The notes beneath the pieces are model-generated. The model was not told where the DNA came from, did no database searches, and saw nothing but the letters and a program-made list of their open reading frames with translations. Positions 47,983 through 61,600 of a stretch of DNA of 64,000 nucleotides are shown here, piece after piece. Position numbers and translations under genes: made by a program. Location of the stretch: contig NC_092580.1 of assembly GCF_037975245.1 (NCBI RefSeq), positions 20,634,501-20,698,500 on the forward strand, written 5' to 3'. The DNA is from Apostichopus japonicus (taxonomy: Eukaryota > Echinodermata > Holothuroidea > Aspidochirotida > Stichopodidae). Numbering within the stretch: the stretch's first letter is position 1; each line of letters starts with the position of its first letter.

Positions 47983-49658
47983 CAAAACCGCATAGATTCC
48001 TTTGGCCTCTGGCAAGGAATCTTTTTTTCTTTTTTTTCCCTCCATGTGTATTCACGATCACTCAACATGGTACACATTAATATTATACATTGCAAAAACA
48101 AAAATTGTATGATCTGTTACATTCAAACCTCTGCAGTGAATATCACCTGATATAAGTAGACAGCAATAGAAACCAATTGCACTACACACAGCTAAATAAG
48201 AAACATCTACGTAAACAAGTTTGGACAAACTGAAAAGGCATTTCTAAGCTCCGGAAAATTCACTTTATTTTTCTGGGGCTGCTTTCGCTTAAAGCAAGTT
48301 TAAATTTATAAAAGAAATCATCAACATTTGACTTGTTGTTACTTGTCTTGCATATGAAAATATTATGCTTCAGGTGTATAATTAAAATGTTGTGAGGGTG
48401 ACAGTAAACGTTGCCAAAACTGAAAAAGATATCTTGTTTTGGAGAAAAGGAATTGCTTATTTAAGAAATGCATTTTGACATTAAGGCAAGGAATCAAAAA
48501 CAGAACTGACAATTTTGTCTGCTATTTAAACCATTTATTCTCATCATTAATTACTGATGACCACAGCACACTTCTTTTTTCTTTTACTTTACAAGTAGAG
48601 AAAGTAGCGTAAAAATAATTGATAAATAATGTTAGTAGAATACTTGGAATGCAATGTTTGGCACCTTATGGTAAGTTATAAATAAATAAATTTAAAAATG
48701 AAAAGGTATTAAATCTATGAAATGTTACATTTTAAATTTGCATATATTTAGTTTTGCATATATCAACTACATCATGGATTACCCACATTATCTTAATGTA
48801 CTTAAGTCCATTAGTGAATCTATCACAACAAACCCAAACTTATTTACAACTTGGGTATACAAAGTCATATATTTACATTTAAATACAGCCAAAAAAAAAT
48901 CAAGATTATATTTATAACACAATGATTTTTATTTTTCTGATATTCATAAATATCTAATATTGCTTTTTTTTCTTTGAAATAATTGTACCAGATTTTGGTG
49001 TTTAACATTAACAACTTTGTATAATATCAAATATTTTACAATTTGTAATGATTTACTGACCTAATCATTTTGAAATAATATAAACGATGGATGGAACCCT
49101 AGTTTGATATTAATATTGGAAATATGGAGGAAGCTCACTCTGTGTTAGGAATACATTGGAAAGAAAGACAATCAATCTAAAAGAAATTGGCAATAGTTAC
49201 ATAATTTCCTTTAATAAAAATGTATAAAATAAATTTGATATTCGCATATAGTATCTATATTGAACTGGCAGATTGTATATATTGTATATTACCATGGAGT
49301 TCATAGTAAACTAAGTTCAGTAATTGATTGATTGTTTAATTAAATTAATTAAATATTGAGCTTAATTTCCTTTTCGGAACTACAAAATGCTAAGGATTGA
49401 CTAATAAGAAATAAGTAATGCAAACTTTAGATCAGAAAATTAAATTAAATTAAAAATTAAAACGACAATTTTAATTTCTAGCACATCTGGAGCACACTGA
49501 TGACATTTTGAATACCTCCAGTATCCCAAAGCCTTATTACACGTTCTAGGGGGTACAACTACTCATTTATTAAAAGAACAAGGACTTACAGAGATATGAT
49601 CTGGGGTCTTTTCTTCCCCTGGGCAGCAGTTTTATCCGGATAAAATAAGGGGTCTGTC
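47983..49658 (-). other. Kinesin 3' side, presumed UTR and intergenic DNA
   Basis: AT-rich sequence with no coding exon. On the minus strand an AATAAA (TTTATT on plus at 49566-49571) lies about 90 nt after the kinesin stop codon; more distal ones are near 48535 and 48264. Confidence 0.45.
49566..49571 (-). promoter_or_regulatory. Candidate kinesin polyadenylation signal
   Basis: AATAAA on the minus strand about 90 nt beyond the stop codon. Confidence 0.35.
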
Positions 49659-52600
49659 TCACTTTTTCGGAGCTTTTGCAACGTTCTTTGTCGCTTGGCC
49701 AAGTTGGACCTGTTTGGCGTTAGACCCAAATTGCATGGTGCTGATAGATTCGGAAACGTTGCTCTCGGCTGGACTAATGTTGACAAACAGACAGGCCTGG
49801 GAATAGGATAAAGACAACAGATTAACTATGATTAGAGCTCAACCAATACTTAATGCTGTTACCATAGTAATATCACATTAACAATAGTAATATTGTTGTT
49901 ACCATAGTAATATCACCTTCACAATGCTCAATGGAACACTAACAATATATAATATATGCATTATTGGACTGACAAAATATGTAAAGTAGTTACTTAAAGT
50001 GTTAGAGTTTTGTTGTTATTCTATAAAGTAACAACAAGGGCTGCAGGAAATATTAGATTTGTTCTAGATTTGCACCAGACCAAAATATTAATATAATACA
50101 AAGTTAAACATAATAACGGATGAAAAAAAACTAGTAACAAATGGTATTGAAATACAATACTAACAGAGTTATGGAAAAAAGTCAGTGTGTTGTAATGGTG
50201 GTGTTAAATATAGCTGTTCCTTTCTGTGTGGTAGTTGTGGTAAGGGGGGGGGGGGGGGGGGGGGTTGAGTGAAAGAGGGTGTTGTGAAATAAGAGGACAA
50301 AAGTCAAATAACTTTTAATCCTTGCTACAATCCATCCTAGATTAACCTAACTTCTGCTATTCTAGTTAAAGTGAAGAAGTTACCTGTCTACACACTCATG
50401 CACTCCATCTACCTGCAATATCCAACATTCTATTAAGTTTTGAGTTTCCTCAGTCAGTTATTTCCTTAATTTTTTTGTACTAAGGACTACGGATTGACCG
50501 ATTGAAGGTTATAGGGTTTCAATGCAGGCATGCACAGTTTGTGGCTGTGTAGGAAAACAAACCATGTAGGAAAACCACTATTAGATTTCAGTAAAGATAA
50601 CAGAGGCATCACTGAAAATGATTAGAAAAATCAACAACGAAAAAGAATTGATCAAAATGAAACACTCGGGTATAGACTGGTAGATTGAAATGTAAATTAA
50701 AGAAACATACAGTAAATACTTAAAAATCCACTTTACCTTAGCATCTCCACCAAGTGATGGTTGGAGTAGGTGGGTCAGCTTTGAATTCCTGTAGGGAACA
50801 TGGAGGGCGCTGCTCCTTAAACCGCTAAACACCTGATGTGACGAGAAGATTGGAAGGGGTTATTTTCCATTCTAGTTTGTAAAAACACCAACACTCACAT
50901 GAAGATATTTCTAGTATATGTGGATAATTTATGTCCAGGAGGAAGCTGTTTAATCGTGGTGAAGGGAGCTAGCCCTGCATGGCAGCATGAAACAATATCA
51001 ATTTTAGTGAATTTCAAGCCTACAGAAGCTCATCTCAAACCCTATCCATGTGATGATTGTGGGTGATTCCTCATCTCACTCTTCCCCCCCCCCCCCCCGG
51101 CTTATATCAAACCTTTTCTTTTCACATATTTATACTGGGGTTTATCACTTTACATCCCCATCTGGTGGAATGAGAGTGTGCTTCATCATCTGCAAAGTTT
51201 CCCAAGTACTGAAAGAGGGTGCAGAGGGGAGGGGGAAATGGAGGCAACCCATTCATCATCCAAATTCATCAGCATATGGTGAACAACATTGTTTGCAACC
51301 AGTGACTGAAGAGCACCAAGTCATATTTCCCAATCCACAAACCAGAAATACCAAACTACATAAGGCTCTACTAAAGAAATACACACAGCAGTAATTTTGA
51401 ATTGTAACAAACATGATTGCACAGAGGGGAAAAATACCTTTCCCATGGAAATTGAGATTTTCTTTGAAACATTTTCAATAGAAATTCCCTTGCCACTTCA
51501 CAGGAAATATGAAACAGACTTATTAATTATAATAATATTTAAGAGTCAACCAATGTTTTTCTTTCAGACAACTGTGTGATATAGACACACAATGCAATGT
51601 AAACATTCAAATAAACCTGTCTAGTAAAACAAACCAGAAACAAATCCTGGTTACAGGCCTGTACAGCCTAGAACAAGTTTGACAGCATATACATTCACAG
51701 AGCTTATTTGCTTTCCTCTAGAGCCAACAGTCAACAGGATATACTGTTGCTTGGCTGATGACTCACCTGACCCAATGAGGTCAATGACTTATTGATTGCA
51801 GCAGCTTCTACGAGAGTTTGACCGGAGGCTCCAGTCTTGGCTATCCGTTCTGACCCGGCCAAGTCCACAAGTGTAAGTGAACCGAAACTTACGGCCTTGG
51901 AGACCTTATCGACGCCTTCCACGGTCAGCATGAGTAGGAGATGGGAACGAGAGCTAGATAAAGAAACAGATGTGACGTAGAGAGGGATGTTTAGAGGAAA
52001 AACAGGTTGAGAGGTGGTCAATTGGTCGTATCACTCTGAGATGTTACACAGAGCTTCAACAATACATGTGCGTGAGAGGGTGGTGAGAGGGTGGGGTGGG
52101 AGGGAGGGGATTTAAAAGCCCATGGAAGAATCAACAGTACAGTATAAAGAACAACGATCCAATTTCTTGTCTGAACTTTTTTTTTTAAGTTTCTTTGTTA
52201 TCACAATATTTTGTGTTTATAGTATAGACTGTGTTCTTGGATTATACTGTCAACATTGGGCAAGATTCGTAGAATGATCATTGGAGCAGACATAGACATC
52301 GACTCCCTTAACAGAGGAGTAATCAGTACATAATAGTAGGAGGGATAGGTGATATACCTTGTAGAGTTCATATTGGTGGCAGCAACACTTCTATTTGCAT
52401 CTCCCATGTCCATAATCTTTGTGATATCTTCCTCCTCTTGGACTACGACTTCGGTCAATCCCGCTAGAAATAACCGTTTGCCTTTCATCTTCACGTCCAG
52501 GGCTCCTTTCTGTTCTTCGGTGAGTAAATCCTGGATGTGTTCGTTGTACACCTCTATCATGGCTACCTATGTGAGGTAAAGGAGAGTTATTAGCAAGGTG

Positions 52601-55600
52601 GGTTGGACATAGGTAACGCATAGGAAGTTTCAAAACACCATATTAATAATGCTTAACCATGCTTTCAAGTAAGCTAGTTTTTTAGTGCCAAAATTTGGCT
52701 AACAGCTAAATTGTACCCTAGAGACAAAAAGTGATGTACTTTTGGGGAAGAACGACATGTAAAAACACTAGTAACTGCCAAAAGTAGAGGCATAGTGACT
52801 TGCTTAAAGATCCTGCACAACCAAAGCAGTCACTAGAAAAGGAGGAAGAAGGCCTTGGTTTCATTCAGTGGGAGAGGGGAAGTGGTATTTGGATCTAACA
52901 GTCTTTGGTATAGAATGAAGAGGGAACTGAAATATATAGCATTCGTTCATGGGATACAATTTTTACCGATTGGCTTAAAATGAATCTGAACGCCGTGCTC
53001 GTAAAACTAGCTTCTTGCTACACACATACATACATCCATACACGCATGCACCCACCCATACATACACGCATACACACACCCATACATACATACATACATA
53101 CATACATACATACATACATACATACATGCTGTACTAACAATCTGACCCCATTAGGTGTCTACAGTTGACTCCATCCTCTACCTTAATTTTAATTCTTGCC
53201 CTTTGACATATTTACACATCCTTAAACATCTACTACTCACTTTCAAGGTGTAATTGATCTGTTCTCTTTCACTGCAGATCCTGAGCAGTTCTCTGATGGC
53301 CCTGACGTTCACCCCTGGGTCCTCCTTCGTTCCCATCATAGTGTATGTCTTCCCGGAGCCTGTCTGACCGTAGGCCATTATACAGACGTTGTAGCCATCT
53401 ACACATGATGTAATGATTGGCAGAGCCTCCTCAAAGACCTGAGAGATAAAAATGAAATCAGAAATATTGATGAATTTTCATGGATAAAAAGTTGTATAGG
53501 TTATTAATCAGAATTACTGACCAGAATTAAGAATACTTAAAAAGAAAACTTGCAAGGATACTTCATTTTTAAGACCAACGATTCATAACTTAAAACACTA
53601 AATAGAATATTGATTAAGGTAATATCAGCATATTTTTCTTTGGGAGTGCAAATTTCAAATTCAGTTCCCTTAAATGATCAGTAAACTGAAAAGATAAGGC
53701 TTTGACACTTTCAACCATCAACAGTGGCATGAGACCAGTTGTTATATAGTTACAGTGTTTACACATGTAATGATGTTAAATCAATACAGTATTATCTGCA
53801 TGAAATGCTCCATAAAACTTGAATTCTTACCTCTGTTTGCTTGGATTCTGGAGTGAAGACCCTGTCAAATTGGAAGGATACTTTCTTGCCAGCAGGATTC
53901 AAGCAGGAAATATCCTGCTCTGTCGGAAACTGATGATAGCAACCCACGCGACTGTCGTAACGCACTCGACAGAAGACTCGTATATTACCTCTCAATTCTT
54001 GCAGCTTTTGATAAACGGCCGGGAAAAAAAATAAACATTGTTGATAAGGAATGGTGTAGCATGAGAGAAGATTTTTACCACCAAGGTAAGAGTTTATATG
54101 AGAGAAGAGTTTTATTACCAAGAGAAGGTTAGTGGTCATTCAGCATCTGAAGAAGATCCTGCTGGGATCGAAACGTCAGGACCTCTTACTTTCACACATT
54201 CTATTACACAGGCTCTTGAGCAGATAAGCAGTTTGCTAGCAGTTTTTGTTTTATTTTATTTTGAATTCAAGATTAGCTATGAAATCCAAGATACAGGATA
54301 ATATATTCTGGTGCAACACACATTGATATTAAAATCGCTATGTTTTTCAAAATAAGTTCATGATGGTAAAGAACGGGAACTACCACAGAATTTCCAAAGG
54401 AACTAAATAGGACGTATCAGTTCTATTTCCTCAATGTTATATTTTGTGTAAGGGATGATAAAAACACATTTGGAAGTAATAAGTCACTCCTACAGTGCAT
54501 TGATAAAGTGCAGCGACTATAAAAAGTACTTTGATGTAATGCTACTTGACAGCAGTTTCATCATGTTATACTAAAGACATACCTGATTATACAACAGCCT
54601 CCTCTGTAAGCATTCTTTCTTGTAAAGTATTTTAAGGTCATCCAACTCTTGGTTGGTGCTCGTGTCTGCATGTTTCATCTGAGAGAAACTTGTTATCACT
54701 TGCTGGAGCATCTTCCCCATATCTGTAGTACAAATTCAAAATGATGTTACTTTAAATTCTTGATGTGAAGGTAGTGATGACTTGTATATATTATATATAG
54801 ATTATGTAGAATTATGGGGGAAAAAAGGAAAAATATGTAAAAACAGTATATTTAATTACTTTACAATCACATGTCTTCTAAATACCTATAATCTCCTGTC
54901 CCTCCATCATCACCCCTAGCCCCCCCCCCTCCACTCTCCCTCCTCCACAGGACAGTAGCAGGACTCAAAGTATAAAATAAGGCACAGCAAACATGGTCAT
55001 TTCTAAGTGCAATACTGCCTGCCCTACAAAGGACATATTTGCTATTTAAGACATTATGACAATGGTTTGCTGCCTCCATTGTAAAGTCTCACCGGCATAC
55101 CTAGCAGCAACCTTTGAGTTTGTTATCAAGTTTATCTGATTGAGGTTATGAGTTTATAATTGAGTTAATCAATGAGTTTATCATTGAAGTTTGCTCCAAC
55201 TACTAGACTTGTCGTATATTTATAGTATTTTGTTCCTTCAATATATCCATTTCATAAATTTTCCGAGACTTACTTCCTCTTTTGAAACAAAAGCTTATAC
55301 TTACTGAAAAATATCATTTTTACCTTCAAAATTTTGTTTCACTTCTTTCTTCAGAGTGACCTGAGATTTATCCAGACTCTTCGCCGTCGTGTCGAGTTTT
55401 CTCAAAGTTTCCTCGTCGATAACTGGACCTGTTGTTCAGCAAATAAAAACAATGAGTGATTCCTGCCTGCGTTCTCTATCCAAATGAAGTTTGTGGTGGG
55501 TTTGGAATATAATTATTATTACTATGATATTCATAATCTTGAGAGCCTTGTATTTCTAATGTCGTCATAGTGGCAAAACCTGGACGAGGAAGTCTTTCGA

Positions 55601-58600
55601 TGAGCTTCAGAAAGTTTGCTTGACTTTCTAATCTGCAGCCAGTTAGGGACAATTTCCTTAATGCTTAATACCACTCTGTACTGTCCTCCCACATCATGCT
55701 TCAAAGCACTCGTTCTGACAGTAGAAACAGTTCCTAATGTTTTTCTGATAGGCACAGGATATTCATACTGACATTACCAGTGCTTTGAAGCGAAACATGA
55801 AAAGTAGAGTATTAACAAAAATTAGGTGAGGTCTCTGTAAATAAACTGGTAATTCCTTGAAAACTTCAGATTCATAGCTTTGGTCATCTTTAATACCAAA
55901 TTAATAATTTGCTTTTGAAATGAACTTTATCCAGAGACTTCTTCAGATCCATTACACTTCGCACACCACGAACAAGCAAATATGGCAAATAATGGAGAGT
56001 TTTATAGGGGAGCAAGAACCCCCCCTTTCAGTGGAGAAAAGAAGGAAACTTCAGTGGTTTGGTCATGTAATTAGACAGAAGAACAGCCTGGCAAACACTA
56101 TATTGCAAGGAGGGACAGATGGGGTACGAAGGAGAGGCAGGCCGGTTAAAACCTGGATTGACAACATAAAAACCTGGACTGGGATGGACTTCAACCAGCT
56201 CATAAGAACAGCTGACGATCGTGAATTGTGGAAAGCATGTGTCATGTCATCATGCCGCCCCAACGGCCCTCAAGTTATGGGACATAGATAGATAGTAATT
56301 TAATGAGGTCAGATGAATGAACCTAACAATCGGAATTATTTTAAAAGCAAAACAAGATGTCTCCATCACTAAGTGTCTGGTTGAATTACCTGCAGCTTCA
56401 GCCGGAGCTTCATCAATTTTGTGGGAGTTAGGAGATGGGTCTGCCTCTGGTGCTTCGATATCCTATGTTTGATGAACAAGGTCAAGAACAAGAATGAAAA
56501 TCAATTGAGATAATAAGTCATATATTTAATCCTCACGAGATGGAAACTGACAGTGAATTTAGAAGACATTCTGCTACATACTTCATCTCCCTGTTTACGT
56601 ACAGCAAGTTTTTAAAAGTGAAATACTTTACCACTGACAGAATTGCCACAATGAGTACAAATCAAAAGTAAATAAAGGGAACACAGTTATCAGTATATGC
56701 AGCCATTTTTCTCTCCTTCAAAGCCTTTATGTTTTATATCTTCCAGAGAAGGCTCTCATGGAGTTATCGTTTCATCGTTTATTATTTACTATAAAATATA
56801 ATCGTGATTTTGAGTTTAATGAAATTACACTAACAGGCCTAGAAATTTAAATATTATATAAATCAAAACTTATTCAATTAACTTTAGAGGCACATTTTAT
56901 TGACACAAATTTGTTTCGTATAGATGAACAAGTCCACCTACACTGCTTCGTATATATATAATTTTTTGTTCATAGTAGTGAACTAAGCAATATTTTTATT
57001 ATTTGCTAGTTTTGTTGAAAGTCACAAGAAACTATTATGAGGAAACAAAAGGTCAAGACCTCAGAGGACTTTTTTACAAAGATTCATCATCTCAAAATAT
57101 ATTACATTTCACTTTAATATGAAATTTTATATATGGAAAATTGAGCACCTTAGGTTCTGGGCACTTCTAAATACAACATTCTGTTAGATTTCAGTCAAAA
57201 AATTGTCTTCAAATACTTGCATGCACTCCTAACCTTCATGCGTACCAGTCATTCTACACCTCATTCCAAACAACTTTCCAACCGATCAAAAAGCAGTAAA
57301 TTATAATTAAAACCATTAATTTGTTTACATAGGAACGTTGCACTTACAGGTGTTGCAGCCATCCTAACAGTCTTAGCAGTTTTGGGTCTTTCCTGTTGCA
57401 TGGCGGCCATTTTCATATTTGCTGTCTTGACTTCCACTTCTAAGGCTGAGGAAGACTCCCTCAACTTTTCCAACTGAAAAAAAGAACCAAAACAACAGAC
57501 AGGAAAATTAAAGACGTTTAATACGCCAATGTTTATTTTTACAGGATCTTGGTTTATTTTCACGGAAGCTGCCCACATTGGTTGGAAGACGACATTGCTG
57601 TTTTTGACCCTAGATACATAAACAGATACATAATTATACAGAGTCAACTAAAGGTATCAGATTTGACACTTTGAATGAAGTCTAGTTTCTCTTTTTAAGC
57701 TTTTACAGAATTGAAACAAGACAATACCGTATGTATACTGACCTTATGGTATATGGACATCAACTACAGTACACATGTGAGAAATACCCTTTCAAAAATC
57801 AATGAGAAATGTCTAAAAGTAAGAAAGTATAAATGATCATTCCAAACTGAAATTAGTCCACAGCACATTCATTAGTAATACATTGGCATGGCTGATTACT
57901 ACAAACAAACCAAGTTGGTTATCCAGCACACATCAAGACTAGAGGTTGTTCAGACAATGGAAAGGGGGGGAGGAACTCCAGATAAAAAAGTTTTTCTATT
58001 CCTGTAGCATATTTTCCATTTCTAACTTAGCATATTTTTCCATTTTTTATCTCCCTGTACATAGCATAACAGTTATATTTCATAGTCATAGCTACTGGAA
58101 AACTCAATCAAATGTTGTTTTTTAGTCCATATGACCATATTTATCAATGGAATTTAAAGTACTGAGCTGTTAGTGACAATAACTTTGCAGCATTAGACAG
58201 TTTATCATAGGTTGGATTTCAGATCCCTAAGATCCATGAACCCGATATAAGAGATACGGATAACTCAGGTTTTACTGTACTTAGGAAATACCACCATCCA
58301 TTTCCTATTAGTCAACAACCGATGAAAACATTCTGTGAAGAATCCCAGAAATTTCAAAACTCTGATAATTAATGAACTATAAGCCTGTCTGTTTACCTCA
58401 GCTTTCATTTTCGTGTTTTCAGCATGGAGCTTCTTGGCATGACTGGTGATTTTCTCATAATTCTTTTGCTAAAAAGTGTAAGGAAGGGAAAAATGGGATA
58501 ACAAAAATAAAAATGGCCAAAAAAAAAAACTTTCCTACAATGAAACTGTTGTATTATTTTCTTGCTCTTACACATAAATATCTATCTACAATCAGAGACA

Positions 58601-61600
58601 TATAAAATATCTGCTTTTTTTGGGTCAAATCTTTGAGTAAACTTCTTACACCTTATATGCTATCATCAAACAAAAGGCAGACTATAAAGCAGACTGTTTA
58701 CCATCACAAGTTAAAGTTTTCCTTGGCTCTTTCAAAATAGATAAAATCTTCTTCTTCTTCTTCCAAACCCTCCTCCCCCCTATCAAAGAAAAATTTACCT
58801 TTTATGCCTTCCCTCCACCATCCCTTCAAAAGAAAAAAAATATGCAAGGGGTTTAGTCTCTTTATTTTACCAATTTCTTCATTTTCTCTTCAAGGGATGA
58901 TATTTTGTTATCCTTCTCCTTCATAATTTTGGTATTAAATCCAGCCAGTCTATCCGGCGAGTCCATCACCCCTGTGTCATCGATTGTTAGGTAGGTCGTA
59001 ATCGCATCATCTGCGTCGTAGTTGCTCTGCCTGAGGGCAGCAACCATATCGTACTTATCCTTCCAGCTGGGTATGCTATCCTGTCATTGATAAGATAAGA
59101 TAGTGTCATGTAATACGATGAAAATATACTTAACTTTATACTCTGTTTTAGAGATTCTTTATTAGTCCCTTTTCTAGCTACCCTGGAAATTTTCCTCCAG
59201 ATCTTAGGGCATCCCTGGGATGAGCTTATTAAACAGTTTCTCAAACCCCTTACTTACAAGGTTAAGAAATTGCTTTTCAACACCCAGACAAAGCTTACTT
59301 TTACAGTTCTTGTCATCATTTGAGATTTGGTTGTTGGAGCAATTCGATAAGTAATAGTAATAATTTTAGGGGTGCGTTTGATTCCACCAAGTACCCATAA
59401 ACCATTACGCTAGTCTCCCCCAAGCTTGTAGAGCAAATTTTGCATTCATATTTCAAAAATGAAGGAGCTTTCAAAATTATTAGCTCCCACAATTCATGAT
59501 ATAATAGATGTAGATATAGGATGGTCTGGCTCCACAAGCATTTTATTACTTTCTTCAGATCTCCTTTCATTTCTTCAAGTTTATAATTTGTATATTAAAA
59601 TCGTTGTAAAAATTGTCTCATTGTATACACTATACACTCTTGGAAAAGGGGCTTCCAGACTATTATTAAAAGAACCCTAAAGGTTTCCAAAAATAAGTGA
59701 AAAGTTGGAACCCTTTTTATCGAAGTAACTCTTTGAAATAATCCTTGAAGAACCCGAAAAGGTTCCAAATATGTGTCAGAACCTTTTTTTTTCTAAGAGT
59801 GTAATACCCATTTCAGTCATAATTTTCTTAAATTTTTTTTTATGTAATTTTGGATACAAACTGAAGAAATGATAAATCAATGAATGAATGAATGACTGAC
59901 GAGAGATTTATGTACTCATTTCAATAAGTTATTTTTTTCAAACCAAATTTGTCAAAACTTTAAAGTTGAAGACACCATCACGGCAAAATACTTACTCTTA
60001 ATCTCTTGACGAGAGGCTTAGTAAAATCTGTGTGTTGTTCCCAAGAAACGGGCAGCTTGACCCACATCCCAGATTCATCGTCAAAGAAACAATGAATGTT
60101 CCTTTTCTCCTGTCACATGAAAAATAAGAAAGGGAAACCATGAAAAGAATTGTACGAGAATCCTCAATGTATTTCACTTATAAACATTGTTGCAGGAAAT
60201 TATTAGGATTTTGTGGACAATGAGGGTTTTGAGGGAGGAAGAGGGGTGGGGTGGAAGGACAGCCATATCTAAAGTTATTGGTATGGGAAAACCTGGGATA
60301 AGATTGCTAAGCTTTAAAAACAATGCTATACCTTTTGAAAGTACTGATTTCTTTCTATATTTCAAATAGCAAAGTACAATTTTGAGCTAAATGGGATACA
60401 AACTAACAATTTCATTATTCATTATTAACTGGATATCCAAAACTGAGTAAATGGAGAGGCCTATTAACCATTCCTTGTTGAGATGATGATCATATGTGTT
60501 AGCTCAGTGTTTGGGGTGTGTTAGGGAGTGTTAGCTCAGTGGTTAACGCCGGTGGCTTTCAAACATAAGGTCCCGAGTTCGAGTCACTCCAAGATTAATG
60601 TATGTCGTCCAGTTACAAAGTTGTTGACAATTGACAATTCATAATCATGGACATTAATATATGAATCTATGAGACTGACTTTGGTCAGCTTGCGGCTTCG
60701 ATAAGCCAATGATGGCTTCTTCGCAGGTTCCTGCTTGCAGGAGGATCTAAAATATATACATACATACAAATGTCACAGTACTTTGAACAATAACACAATC
60801 CAGGATAACACCCAAGGGTTTGGTGAAACCCAGAAAGCTACAAGGAGGATACTCCATATGTAAAATCAGCTGGATGCGAACACATATATTCAATTCATAA
60901 TTACTTTGCTCTAGCTGTCAGAATTTTTTTGAATTTCCCACTCACTTGCTAAATTGAGGTTCATTTTAGTGATTTTAAAGACATAAAAAGCACATTTTGA
61001 AAGAATTTTTCCCCTAAAATTATAAATGAGCCCAGCATTATCGTTAAAATGAAGTGATATAAGAAAAATAAATTGAAAGAAACAGCTAATTATAACATTC
61101 AGGGAATCACAATAGCCATTATTTCCTCTCACCTCAAATATATATATCAGGATTGTTCCATGGGGGAAGGGGGGGGGGATTGAAAACAAACAGCTAATTA
61201 TAACATTCAGGGAATCACAATAGCCAGTATTTCCTCTCACCTCAAATATATATGTCAGGATGGTTCCACGGGTGGGATGTTTTAGCATCCCTGCTCTGTC
61301 ATCCTCACTACTCAGACCCGAGGCTACATCCACATCCCCAACGTCAAGAGGTCTACTGGGCCTTGGAGAGGGGTCATCATTACTGGGTTCAGAGGGCCCA
61401 GATAATGGATCCCCATCGGTCTTGAAATGTCCCTGATTGTTCCAGTGGTTCGGAAATGCTTGCCACTCCTGCAAGGGTGAAAACGTTAATTTATGATTTA
61501 TTTGTGATTGTGGAAGTAAGAGAATTCCCCTAATTGATGATAATTGATGGTACACACCAACATGTGGTGACACTGGGGTTCCATCCTGTTCCATCTGTCC

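Larger units (their letters stand above)
49659..54004 (-). other. Kinesin-14 motor domain exons
   Basis: Six exons cover neck and motor. 54004-53831 encodes the neck and beta-1. 53438-53241 holds the P-loop ([19 protein letters not shown]). 52566-52358 has [12 protein letters not shown] and ends in NMNST, splitting the Ser before SRSH. 51953-51767 carries switch I and [19 protein letters not shown]. 50832-50737 has [19 protein letters not shown]. 49796-49659 ends the motor ([26 protein letters not shown]) with a short basic tail. Every catalytic motif needed for ATP hydrolysis is present. Confidence 0.95.

Noticed and set aside
54086-54300. Possible Penelope-like element tail ('gaagatcctgctgggatcga', then 'aacgtcagg')
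   Set aside because: The motif is suggestive of sequence found near the 3' ends of some retroelements, but it is too short and lacks an RT or endonuclease piece.
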